From Kalaharituber pfeilii (taxonomy: Eukaryota; Ascomycota; Pezizomycetes; Pezizales; Pezizaceae), in NCBI GenBank assembly GCA_015179045.1, contig WHUZ01000020.1, positions 186,001 to 250,000 on the forward strand: 64,000 nt of DNA. The letters are read 5' to 3'. Within the stretch, counting starts at the first letter, position 1, and every line of letters begins with the position of its first letter. The notes under the pieces are model-generated. The model ran no database searches. It had not been told where the DNA came from and saw only the letters and a program-made list of their open reading frames with translations. Shown here piece after piece: positions 25,405-36,646 of this stretch. A program made the translations under genes and the position numbers.

Positions 25405-26857
25405 TCATTTGTCAGTACCATCTTGCATCATCGCCTGCAGGGTCAACGTGCGACTCTCTCTTCTGGAAGGTGGTCCTGCGGGTGGACTGACGCTCTTGCG
25501 ATGCCGTACAAACTTCTCCTTCAACACTTCGTAAATAAAGTGTAACTGCGCTTCGCTCTGCACCATGTACATTCTTTGCTCGCGCAGCATGTTCACGGTA
25601 TCGAAAACGGGGTCTTCGGTCTCATCGGATTTTATGCTACCGATTTCAACTTCACGTAGAAGATAATCAAGAGTGATGTAGGTCCCTGATCGACCAACTC
25701 CAGCTGAGCAGTGTACCTATTTTGCATTTGTGACGTTAGTATACCAATCTGTCACAGACAAAAATGATGATCACTCACAATCAGAGGATTCTCCGGCCCC
25801 TCGGTGTTTTTAAGATTCGCAATCCGAATCATTTCTACCAAGGCTGCCTTATTCTCAGCAGCAGGAACCCCAAAATCCGGCCATCCTTTGAATAGCAAAT
25901 GCCACACAATCTTTTTCTCTCCTGCGACCTCCATAGACATCTTCCTCACTGTACATCCCGCAGCAGGCACCTTCGTTTTCTCAAGTAGTGTGAGGGTGGC
26001 GCGAAAGCCATCTCCAAACTCCTCATCTCCGTCAATGTCCCAGGGACTATCCTCAAGCTTAAGCGGATAGTACTGAAAGCATTTATGTTGACCTTGTTCT
26101 AGGGTTCTGGTGAGCATGATGATGACTGCAACTGAACCAGTCTCCTGCCAGACCATACGCCATAGGTGGTTATATTGTCCTCGTTTAGGTCCCTGTAGTA
26201 CGTAACATCGATTTAGCATTTATTCGGAAAAGCTTTGAAGAGCTAGAAGATCGTACCTGGGTAGCAATGTATCGCTTCATGCCCTGTCTCCCATGATCTA
26301 GAACTATCGGGGACGCATTGATGTAGTCGCATTTATTCTCCGGCACGTTCAGCCTGATGCGATTCTCTGACCATGGGAAAATATTGCTATAGCGGTTCCG
26401 AGCGATGGCTTCCATGCTACGATCCACTGCCCACTGTTCAGATCCTGTTTTCGACTCTTCGAACCGTTCTCGCTGCTGCGCATCCAGCATTCTCCATTTT
26501 TGTCTGATTTCTAAGCGACGCGATGCAAAGTTAGTAACCTCAAAACAGCCGACAAAAACTCAATTGCACCTGCATTATGACGCTTGATTATCCACCAACA
26601 GCATTAGGTTACCAACGCTGCGGAACTCGCGGCATAGGTCGGAGGACGAAAAGGAAATACGGCTAGGGAGCGCCTTAGATTAAAGAAAATACATGATGCA
26701 ACATACCTGTACGATCCAGCTGCAGGAATGGCGGAAGCCCACCTTTGCGGCGACGGGATGACCTTGGCGAACGGTGATTTACAATCGCATGGTCGTACTG
26801 AGATGAGGCCGAGCGAGCGTCAGCATAGCTGCCGCTCCTCCATAGGTGACTGGCCAT
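25405..26857 (-). CDS. Non-receptor protein tyrosine phosphatase (classical PTP)
   Basis: This enzyme removes phosphate from phosphotyrosine by a cysteinyl-phosphate intermediate. In fungi such PTPs commonly act on MAP kinases. Four exons join in phase: 26857-26707, 26510-26257, 26192-25779 and 25716-25405, giving 376 residues. Landmarks are NRYSNIFPWSENRIRLN, CDYINASPI, YIATQGPKRGQYNHLWRMVW, the WPD loop in LFKGWPDFGVP, and the active-site P-loop VHCSAGVGRSGTY, which spans the exon 3/4 join. The Q-loop region follows in RMYMVQSEAQLHFIYEVL. The C-terminal tail is short and Ser/Pro/Arg-rich. The start MASHLWRSGS at 26857 is the first ATG in frame; the frame stays open further upstream but only with non-ATG codons. 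No signal peptide or membrane segment is visible, so it is probably cytosolic or nuclear. Confidence 0.93.
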
Positions 26858-27680
26858 TGAAGTGAAAGTTGAGAGTGAGGGAAGGAAGGAGCGGAAGTTG
26901 AATATAGGGAGGCGGCGAAGAGGGTGGGAGTGAGAAGAAGGAGGGGGAGGAGACGAAGATTGACTGCTGCTGCGCACGTGGGAATGCAGATTGAAAAGGC
27001 TAGGCAGAGTTCTATTGGGGAAATCTATGGTAGAAATGGTTGTGGGTAATCTAGCGCTATCGATAAGAGCTGTGAGACGTGCAGCGGAAGCAGAGGGCGA
27101 ATTAGGAAGGGTTCCGAGGGAAGCTCTTTATATAAGTGATGCAATAGTTATTGGGATCTCACAGGGGGACGTAAAGTTCACCTGCGCCTTTTCTTTCCCT
27201 TTCTTGGAGGGGTGGGTGCGTAGACCTATTGTATGACGGAGGCACACAGTCGCCTTCTAGTCACCTAAGGCTTGTGCAAGACTTTTCCCCTGAGAAATTG
27301 TTAAGGAGGGCGCAGTAATTAGGTGTAATGATGCGGGAGGAGGGAAAGAAGCAGGGGTAGGAGGAGGGAAAGATGGGGAGAGATATTCTTTGTGAAGTGG
27401 TGGTGGTGGTGGTGGGTGGTGGTGGGTGGTGGTGGGTGTGCGGCCGAAGGGTGTGCTGGGGGCGAGGGACAAGTACTATAAGTCTCGTAGGTGAGAGACG
27501 GAGAGGCCTACCTGTGCCTAGAAGGGTGGGTGCGTGGATCTGCCTCTACCTCACAGGTTCTGCCGCAGCTCGTTTCCTCTCGTGCGAGAGGATGGTGGGG
27601 CTGAGGATGGGCGGTTTTCTTTTGCTCGTGATTCAGCTTCTTGCTGGAGAGTGCGGGACGACCTCGAAGGTGGGGGATGT

Positions 27681-27726
27681 GGTATGCGGTATGCGGTATG
27701 CGGTATGCGGTATGCGGTATGCGGTA
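27681..27726 (+). repeat. GGTATGC heptamer tandem array
   Basis: Six and a half perfect head-to-tail copies of the seven-base unit GGTATGC are visible. Because seven is not a multiple of three, the array is open in several frames, which explains the overlapping predicted ORFs. Confidence 0.93.
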
Positions 27727-28034
27727 GCAAGGAGCGAGGTGGGAGGGGCACTGTGCGAGGTGCCGGGTGTGCTGTGTGCTGATCGCTGTGCCTCTGGCTG
27801 CGGCGCGCCGGTCGGTGCTTGTACTCTCGGTGCTTGTGCCTGCGCCTGCGCTGCTGCGCTGCTGCGCTGCTGCTCTCTGCCACTTGTATAGTCTCTTGTG
27901 CTGTCTGCTGTCGCCGGCTTCGCGGGGAATACTTGAGGTATACTCAGCGTGTGTATGTCGGGGGGAGTACACCGCTGGCCCTGGCAGCAGCGCGAGCAGA
28001 TCAGAGGCAGCAGCAGGGTTCGACGGTGAACGGC

Positions 28035-28064
28035 GGCAGCAGCAGCAGCAGCAGCAGCAGCAGC
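28035..28064 (+). repeat. CAG trinucleotide tract
   Basis: About nine uninterrupted GCA/CAG units lie in non-coding sequence. No surrounding coding context was recognised. Confidence 0.9.
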
Positions 28065-31000
28065 CAGCGGACCGGGAGACGGGCGTCCCTGATTTTGTGG
28101 CCCGCCATGGTGATGCGCTGCGGCCGGGGGGGGTTCCAAATGCTGGGAAGATCGAAGCGCAGAGGTGATCGCACCGTGCTGTCTCACGCACATGGACGCC
28201 CGCTTTACTCGCTTTGTTCTAGCCGGCTTGCACGCCAGAGCAGCGCAGAGCAGAGCGAGTCGTTCAGGATTTCAGGAACAGTACTCGCAGCTGGCCTGCC
28301 TGCCTGTCTGTCTGTGCGAGACTGCCCGCCTGCGACTCACCCAGCTCCCAGCAGCGCTGCACCACGCGCGGGTGGGCTGGGGCGCATGGTGGGCATGGGC
28401 CATCCCCCGCCCCGACCACGCCTCGCAAGTGAGCACCCACACTGTGCTGCTGGCGAGAAGCAGCAGGGATGAAGCAAGAAGATGGGAATTGGTGAATCAA
28501 GTGGTACGGTACCGTGTTTGGTGAGATATCATAAAACATGGGACGCGCAACGCAACGCAACGCAACGCTGTGTGACCTCCAGCGTTGTGGCCTTCGTCCA
28601 TGACTGCTCGCGGTGCTACGACTAGTAGAGCTACTGTTACTTACAAGTATGCATACCTGGAGTTCTTACCGGCCGGACGCAGTCTCGAGGCTGGAGGTAC
28701 AGTGTCTCGTGCCTGTGTGCCTGTGAAGCCAGCAGGAGCGGCGCCAAGCCTTGCTTGTGCAAACGTGATAGATATCTATCTTATCAGATGCGGTGCGGGC
28801 GGGGCACGGCTGTTGCAAGTGTTGCTGACTCCTGCACGGGCGAATTTCTCAGTACTTGAATCCTGCCAGGCGGGCTGAATTCACACCCAGCATGCCCCTC
28901 TCCTGCAATTTCCTGCCACTGCTGACGCCTCTAGCCCTCTTCTCAAATGTGAACCCCATCCAGAAGGGCACGCGTTCTTGAGAAATCTACCATTCTAGAC
29001 CTCTTTTCCCTGCTTTCTTGCTTTGATTCAATATAATTTTACGGCAAAAAACAGAGGCAGTCCCCATCTCAATTTATGATGTGGCTACGCATATTTGAGG
29101 TAAGGTCGAGGTCATCCCATTAGCCGAGCCTCTTTGTCTTCCTAATGATTCACCTTGAAACTTCCTTTTCTCGTCCGGCTTCACAGAACAGGAAACAAAG
29201 GAAGAAGAGATAATGGACAAAGAATCTGCGGGGGTGGCAATTCTCAGATGCTGACCTTCTTGAATTACAGGTCTGGCTGACCGCTAGGGTATGCTGACCG
29301 CTTTCCTTTTGCTGGACCTTTTCCAGACACCCTCCTGGCAAGACTTAAGTTGCAGTAAAATTTGCTTCCAAGTACCCTCTTACGACCGCGGTCACCAGAG
29401 CATGTACTACAGCATTGTTACCCATGACTGACACACTCACTTGCCCAAACGTTCCAGCTCCTAGGATCGCCAACTTTCCGCCGTGCAGTTCAGCACATAC
29501 ACCAGCGCGTGACACAGCTCCGAACAGGCGAGCGGCCACCCCCACCCATCGAGCGGACATATCTAGAGGGTAAGTTTCTAGGAGCGCATTGACGTTGCTC
29601 CTCATTCTATTACCAATGTGGATCATGGAAGCGCCTGTGTTCCTTCTGCCTTAGGTTTTTTTGAAATCGTACCCTGCGCCTTGGGAGAAAGAGCTTGCTG
29701 ATGCACCCCATGTGGTACGTGGACTGGCTGCAGGTGAAGAGAAAAGTGCAATACGGAAGTTCGCCGAACTATATTGGGATGAGTTCAAGCAAACAGGGAT
29801 AGGGAAAAGGTTTCGATAGGCGAAAGGGCCAAACCCACAGAGTTGGGAGTGACACGAGCGGACCCGCCAAATGTTGTGTCAGGTACCATTCTCTGCATAT
29901 AACGACATTGCAGGATTGGTGCTACTGTGATTTGCTTGAAGCTTGGCGACTTCGTTCAGCCGGTGGAAGTAGGTACGAGTGTTACTGGATGTGAGCGCAT
30001 GTGGGTGTGAGATGCGTGAGCGTGAAGCTGGATATATGACCCCAGCACTATCACTCTCTTATCTCACCCTAGTGATCTCTTATTTTTGGACAGGCTGTTG
30101 TGTCACGGTACCTGCATTGCTGGCGTTCTAGGTGATCTTTTGACCTTTTAATAATTTCACGCATTTGATCTACTAAGATCAAATATTGTCAATATTATCT
30201 CATCTGTGTTTCTTTTAGATTTACTCATTCCCTCAGACTCGTGATGCCTTTTAAGATAAACTCAGGAATTCCCTTTTGTCGTCTCAACTCCGTGCCAGCT
30301 TTCTTGCTCTCGGGCACGTTTGGGCCACCTCGACGGAACCTAGTTCACTCATGAATATGTTCCAATGTCACGCTGGCTTTCAAAGCGTCCGTACATTAAG
30401 TCCGTGCTCGAGGGATTCAGACTTTCCGGGCCTTGGTCCTGTATCTATGTATGCAGGGGCCATGACATTGCGCGTACTCACACCTTGCCATAATTGTGCC
30501 CCCCTCTTTTGTTGCCTAACAGTTCGTATAGAGGATGGGTTGGGGCGTGAGTGTGAACATTGTTTTGAGTGTTTATTTGAGGGTTGCATGTGGTTTAGGA
30601 GGGTGCAGAGATGACAAGGTGGCAGAAAGAAGGAGGCGAGGCTTGAAGTGTCATCTCCTGTGAGTGAACATCTAAGGGATGGGGAGGGGGAGAGCGGAGA
30701 CGTGAACATGCTGATCTAGGCACATGAGAAAGGATAGTTTATGGAAAGAAGTTGAAGCCCTTGTCTAAACTTTTTTTTGGTGCCTTGCATGACGCACGCT
30801 TGCCTGCAAGGCAGAAAGGAGACTTGATTGAACTGCAATATTTTATTTTTCTCTTCCGCCTGCGGCGTCTTCTTTTGGGCTTACCCGCTCCCCTTCCCCC
30901 CCCTTCACATTGTGGCATGTGTTCTGTTGTGATTCTAGCCTTTCTTTCTTTCTTTCTTTCCCTCTTTCTTTTTTTTTTTTTTTTTTCCCGGAACCACGGT

Positions 31001-31844
31001 ATGTGGGTTTTATACCCCCTCCTCTGCAAAAGTGTTTATCCACACTTTTGACAAGAGCTCCATTGTCGTACAGTGCCTTGCATAAGCGACACGCATGGCA
31101 TGTTTATACTTAGTTTTCAATTTATGCATGAATGTGGCGCTCTCTCTTCTTTTTGGTGTGTGTGTGTGTGTGTTTGTAGCCTTTACAAGAACATATGTTG
31201 GCTCCTTACAAATTTTACTGCTCATGTGCCCTGTTTCCCCCCCCCCTTAATAGGTCGGGTCCCGTGTCCGCCCCCAATCACACCATACCGTAATAAAAGT
31301 ACAAAAATGAATATGAAAATATAAATAATGACCCTTGATTTCGTTTTTTTATTTTATGTTATTTAATTTATTCCGGACCATAGACACCCGAAGTTACTAT
31401 ATTGACAAGTTACTTGCACGTACTTGATAAGTTACGCCGCATGCATATAGGAGGAGGAGGAGGTGGTGGTGGGGGCTCTGGTGTTTTGAAGCCGTTTTTT
31501 TTTTTTTGAGTTGCTGGAATTTGTTGTGGAAAAGATTGTGTTTGGGTAGCAAGTAAGTGAGTGAGTGGTATTGAGAAGTAACTTTCTCTTATTTATTTTT
31601 TTCTGGGCCGGCGTATATGTATGTGTTGGATATACTTTGTAGTCAAGTTTTTGATATTACCTGGGGGGTATGTATGTGACGTTAAGTAAGGTACAAAAAT
31701 TGTAGGTAGGTAGGTAGGTAGGTTTTAAAAAAAAAAAAAACCTTTCATTTCGTTTCTTTTTTCGTTCAGAGGGTTAGGCGGAATTTACACAAGATCTCTC
31801 TCCCGCACAAATCGCCAATCCCAATCTACAAAATCTTAGTTTCA

Positions 31845-33118
31845 TCACGACACCGTGACGGCCACTTGCCCTTGTGTTCCCTTCTGGTGATGGTGGTGAT
31901 GTTTCTTCCCCTCCTTTGCCTCCTTCCCTTCCTTATCCCGTTTCTTCTTCTTCTCCTTCCTTTCCCCGTCCTCACCTCCGCCCTTTTCCTTCTCCACCTT
32001 CCGCTTCTTCTTCTTTCCGCCCCCCTCTGCTGCATCTGGACCTGCCGCGTCTACCCGATCCTTCCTCTCTGTTCCGCCCATCGCGACATCCCCGCCGCTG
32101 TCTTTCCCGCTTACTCCGCCATCAGTAACCTTCCTTGGAACTATATTCCCGTCGTCGCTGACGTCAACACTACCAAAATATTCGGCTCCGGGTAACTTGG
32201 GCCCTGCTCCGAATGGCTGGTACCGCATCTTGAGATCCGGCGGTTGAGGGCGTGCGGGTTTTGGAGGTCGGCGGGATGTGGAGGCGGGGGTGGTGGAGGA
32301 GGTAGATGTGGATACGGCGGTGGTGGTGATGGCGATGGAGGGGGGAATGAGGGTGAGGTGGAAGGTGCGGGTGAGTGATTTTGAGGCTGGTTGTGGGGGA
32401 TTAGTTATGAGTGAATAGTTGTGAAGAGAGGGGGAGAATTGGAATTTGAAATGCACAAACCGACTGCGTATTTCCCAGGCTTGCTTCCAGGCGCCGGCAC
32501 TAACACTGTGATCCCCGCCGCCGCCGCTGCGGCGTTCCCCTCCTCGGTCTCTAGCTCCGCATCCTCCTCATCAGTGCGTAATCCGTACGACCGCCCTTTG
32601 ATATCTACTACCGGCGCCCCCGAAGAAAGTGCGGACACCGGTATGCGCAGGCCGTCGAGCGCATCAGGGGGAATCCCGGCCGGAGCAGTGATAAGCCAAA
32701 GGTGTTTTTTGGACAGGGAGGAGGAGGAGAAGGGGTTCGGGGCGTTGGCGGTGGCGGGAGGGAATTGGAGTGGAGTGGAGTTGGGGGGAACGGTATATGT
32801 TAGTTTCGAGGTGGGTTCGGATTCGGACTCGGATTCTGGTTCGGAGCCGGACGGGGAGGGCAAGGAGTCTGAGGATTCAGATTCAGAAGAGGAGTCGGAG
32901 TCGGATTCGGAGTCAGAGGAAGTGTCGGAGTCGGAGACGGTAGCTTTCGATTTAGGTGTAGATTTGGATTTGGATTTCACGATGGAGCCTAGGGAGGCGG
33001 ATTTGGAGATTGGGGGTTTGCTTGTTGGGGTGGCAGTGGGGTTTGACTGCGCGGAGGATTTGGGCATTTCACCTTTGGGTTTAGATTTCTTGCTGTCTTT
33101 TATCGTGTCTTTGGCCAT
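31845..33118 (-). CDS. RNA polymerase I subunit RPA34 (A34.5) family
   Basis: RPA34 forms, with RPA49, the TFIIF-like heterodimer of RNA polymerase I and acts in the nucleolus in rRNA synthesis. Two exons, 33118-32461 and 32386-31845, give 399 residues. The intron has a CTAAT branch-like site. The N-terminus is Lys/Ser-rich, followed by an acidic Ser/Asp/Glu block (about residues 63-105). The dimerisation core includes LTYTVPPNSTPLQFPPAT, KKHLWLITAPAGIPPDALDG and the KMRYQPFGAG motif, typical of this family. The tail is a run of Lys-rich blocks ending with a HHHHH stretch, as in the basic C-terminal tail of yeast A34.5. The call rests on the LWLITAPAG and KMRYQPFG blocks with the acidic/basic layout. 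It is divergent from GRC3 over 366 bp. Confidence 0.82.
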
Positions 33119-33484
33119 TGAGTTGAATGCTCTGTATAAATTCTATATCCCTCTTTCTGCCTGCGCGTGCTCCGTGTATGGACTGTTCCCTAGGAATTGT
33201 TCGTGGTGACGGCAGCGGTGATTGTTGGTTGAGAAGTGAATAGGAATTGGCGCAAAGTGTAGGTCGAGCGCCAAGATTTCAGGTTTTTGTCGATCACAGG
33301 AAAAAGTATAATTAAAACAGTTTAGTTTGCAAGTTGCAGCCAGTAGGATTCACCAAGGCCTACGATTCTGAGCTCGACACGGCACACAGCTTAAACGCAA
33401 TTAAGATTACTGCTTGACACAAGAAAAAGAGGGGTCTTCTAGGAATCTTGCGGGGAAGGCCGCTTCTCCGACTCCAACCTCACA
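33119..33484. promoter_or_regulatory. Shared divergent promoter, RPA34 / GRC3
   Basis: These 366 bp lie between start codons on opposite strands and contain no ORF. Both flanking genes work in ribosome biogenesis, so common control from this interval is plausible. No TATA box is obvious. An A/T-rich patch lies at about 33300-33325. Confidence 0.6.
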
Positions 33485-36343
33485 ATGCCGAAGCGCACAC
33501 GAGATGACCAAGTGAAAGGTTTCACACAGTCCTACTCCTCCGGCATCTGCGGGCGGAACCAGCCCAATGGTCTGCGAAAATTGTATCCAGGGCTAATACG
33601 TTCTTTACGGGCCGCACAGTATCCGCACCGTTGAGTGCGTTTGCGAGGCGGCAGTTACAGCAGCAGCAGAATGAGGCGGTAAAAGCAAGCGAGTCCATCC
33701 AGACTGCTGCACCACCTTTCCAGCAAGCGATACCCAAGCCGACTGAGTTTAAAACACCTGCGGCCCCGAGCGAAGATGCAGGAGGCAAAATACCCAGAGC
33801 GGCCTCCGATCGCTCCGCGAGTCCTAAGCCCGGAAACCGTTTCGCGACCGTGCGGAAGGGACTAGAAAGTGCGTTGCAAAGACAGTTGGCAAATGCGCAA
33901 AGGAGGAAAGGGGAGGCGGCAATTGCGGCGGCGGTTACGGCAGCAGAGGGGACGACAAGTAATGATGTTGGGGATGAGGATGCAAGTGAGGATAAGGATG
34001 GGGATGGAAATGCGGATGATTTGATGTCGGTTGACGGAGATGAGGATGAGGGTGAGGATAGAGGAGCTGTGAGGGTGGAAAGGCTGGTGGTTAATGGAAG
34101 AGTTAGGTACGTATGCTCGGTTCCTCAGAATTCAAAAACATGTAAACATCTTGGCTTATGTTTGTGAATAGACCCACCCCCAAAACGACCCTCGTCTCAA
34201 CCTTCGTCCCCACCTCCACCAACCCTGTCCGGAGCGTTTTTCCGACTGGCAGGGCAGTCTACAAATACCGTCTAATTCCCTGCACCAAGCTCGTTTTCGA
34301 GGGAGAGTTCACGCTTCGAGTCGTTCATGGGGCGATTACGATTGCCGGCGCAACAATCACACCACAGTTTGGGATACAAACGGTATTCGCACCGAGTACG
34401 CATGCGCTGCCGGTGATTGAGGCGGTGGAAAGCTTGCCTGAACGAAAAAGGAAGAAGGGCAAGAAGCGAAGAGGAGGAGGCAAGAAGGAAGAGGAGGAGG
34501 AGGAGGAAGCAGAAGGGGAAGTGGTGATTGAAGTTGGCTGCTGTGAGACTGGGCTTAGGGGCATTGGGGGTTTATGTCCCATGTTTGCAGGTATATGGGT
34601 GCCGGCGGGGCGCCAGCTTCTTCGAGTCAGGACTCGTTCCATTTTGTGAGCACTGGTATGCCTGACTGTTACCCTGAACCACAAGGCTAACGCTTTCTTT
34701 ATACAGCTAACCCACATGACCCATACCTCTCCCTCGCCACCCATTCTCACCCTTCCACCCCTTACCCCCCCTCCTAGCCACTCTCCTTGCACCCCGCCCG
34801 AAACCCTCCATAATCCTCATCGCAGGCCCAAAATCGACCGGGAAATCCACCTTCTCTCGCTTCCTCGCCAACTATCTCCTCACCCATCCTACTCCCTTCG
34901 ACACCTCCAACGCCTTCACCTCCTACCCTATCCGGAACGTAGCCTACCTCGACCTCGACCCCGGACAGCCCGAGTTCTCTCCCCCCGGCGTAATCTCCCT
35001 TTCCCTCTTATCCTCACAAACGCCCATCTTAGGGCCGCCATTCACGCACCCGGCGGGACCCGCGGGCCCAGGGAGAAGAGTACGAGCACAGCACACGGGG
35101 TTTGTGACGATGAAGGAGGACCCGGGATACTATATCTCGTGTGTGCAAGACCTCTTCGATGTTTATCGGAGAACCCTGGAAACTGACGGTGTCGGTTTAG
35201 TGGTGAACACGTGCGGGTGGGTGAAAGGCATGGGCGCAGAAGTCCTTAATGATGTAGTCGGCATTATCAAGCCTACCGACATCGTGGTGTTGGAGCTGCC
35301 CGCAAGGCAGGAGTATCGACATGGGAATCTGGGTAAGAAGCAAGGTCAGGGGACGGGGGTTGAGGAGCTAGTTTCGCTGCTGAAGAGTGCAGGCAGAGAG
35401 GAGACAGAGATACATACACTCCCTCCGCACTCTCCCCGCGGCCCTCTCGAGCCAAAAGTTCACTGCCGCGGACCTGCGGAATCTGCAAATGACGGCGTAT
35501 TTCCATCACCGGGCCCACATCGCTCCCACCACACACGAAGACTCATCCACCTCCCTCGGCCCGTTCCCTTATCAAGAGCCGGAGCCGGAGCCGAGCACTG
35601 CGAGAATCACATTTGACTTTTCGAACCCGCTCACGCATACCCCGCCCCATACACTCCCATTTCTGAATACAAAAGTCCACATTATGAATTTCTCCGCGCA
35701 TGCATATCCCCCGTATACTGCTGGCCCAAGCTACCCATCAGAACCTCACCCGGATGACTCCCTTTCGCCGCGTCTGCTCGCGGACGCAATAGAAGGCACT
35801 CTCGTCGCGGTTACCACTGTCCCAAAAACTTACTCCTCCACATCCCCTCCACATAACTACTACCCACCCACATCACAAACGCCAGTCTCCAACTCAGCAA
35901 GTCGTGAACCCGCCGTCCCAGCGTCTACCCCGATGCTAACTCTTACCCCTGTCCCGCCGGACCCCTCACAAACGACATTTTACGCCCTAGCCCTAATCCG
36001 CGCCATCGATCTTCAGAGCGGCGTCCTGCACCTTGTGTTTCCGCACCACGACCGCTACGTTTCCCATCCGGAAACGGAATCGGATACGGAGGTGCTTCTG
36101 GTCCGCGGCCGCCTTGACGTGCCTATATGGGACTTTGTTCACCGGGAGGCGGGATGGGGGACTGCAGGGAGTGAGATGCCGTGGGTTGTGATGGAGGATG
36201 GAGGTGAAGGTGGCGGTGCTGTTACTGGTGTTGGTGCTGTGGGGGCGGTGAAGGTCGCGGGAGGGAAGGAGTGGAGAGCGAGGAGGAATTTGATGAGGAG
36301 GGGGCAGATGAGGGGCAGGGGACGAGGGGGAGCATTACCCTGA
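33485..36343 (+). CDS. GRC3: Polynucleotide 5'-hydroxyl kinase Grc3 (NOL9 family), with apparent frameshifts
   Basis: Grc3 phosphorylates the 5'-hydroxyl end made by Las1 cleavage of ITS2 in pre-rRNA, and in yeast it also aids Pol I termination. The start MPKRTRDD at 33485 (exon to 33518) joins at 33620 to SAPLSAFARRQLQQQ. Exon 2 ends at 34106. Exon 3 carries VYKYRLIPCTKLVFEGEF, VVHGAITIAGATITPQFGIQ, FAPSTHALPVIEAV, a Lys/Glu-rich insert and GLRGIGGLCPMFAGIW. The kinase core then reads SIILIAGPKSTGKSTFSRFL (Walker A, about 34807-34866), NVAYLDLDPGQPEFSPPG, DLFDVYRRTLETDGVGLVVN, TCGWVKGMGAEVL and PTDIVVLELPA. An intron at 35333-35396 leads to the last exon, ending RGRGRGGALP. Between 34600 and 34775 the frame must change twice without introns, each time beside a G or C run (34607-34610 and 34765-34771). 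The coding signal resumes perfectly after each. Confidence 0.85.
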
Positions 36344-36646
36344 AGTGAAATGAAGAGGCGAAAGTTATGTAGCATAGGAGGGCAGGGTGGTACGTATACA
36401 GATAGATACGCTGTGTAATGTATGCGCTGCTATGCTATGCTATACTTGTTTATAATCTTAATTTGCATACATGCATCGGAACTATTTCCCTACGGTAGAA
36501 AGAAATCACAAGTCCTCTTTCATTAACGCAGTGAGAGAGAAGGAGATTGAAAACAATAAATATACATGTTTGACATAATACATGTTAACGTTAATTCCAA
36601 CTTTCCCCGCATAGGTGATTGATGGGGTATATTCAAGACGTGATTC
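36344..36646. other. Convergent 3' intergenic region, GRC3 / JmjC gene
   Basis: This short A/T-rich spacer lies between two converging stop codons. It contains no ORF and is presumably 3' UTR sequence. Confidence 0.6.

Larger units (their letters stand above)
26858..31844. other. Gene-poor 5-kb region rich in simple repeats
   Basis: No supportable gene is found between the phosphatase promoter and the RPA34 stop. Tandem repeats produce long spurious ORFs in several frames: GGT repeats at 27395-27440, a GGTATGC heptamer array at 27681-27726, a CAG tract at 28035-28064, CAACG pentamers at 28548-28568, CTTT units near 30943-30965, a GT tract at 31157-31175 and TAGG units near 31704-31722. A short minus-strand peptide around 29430-29490 contains KLAILGAGTFGQ, but nothing around it supports a dehydrogenase gene. 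Confidence 0.6.

Noticed and set aside
27508..28472. Large ORFs on both strands over the CAG and GGTATGC arrays
   Set aside because: Their composition follows the repeats and mutually overlapping frames are equally open, so none is supported as a gene.
31874..32128. Plus-strand ORFs opposite RPA34
   Set aside because: They mirror the Lys/Glu-rich tail of RPA34 on the opposite strand and are shadows.
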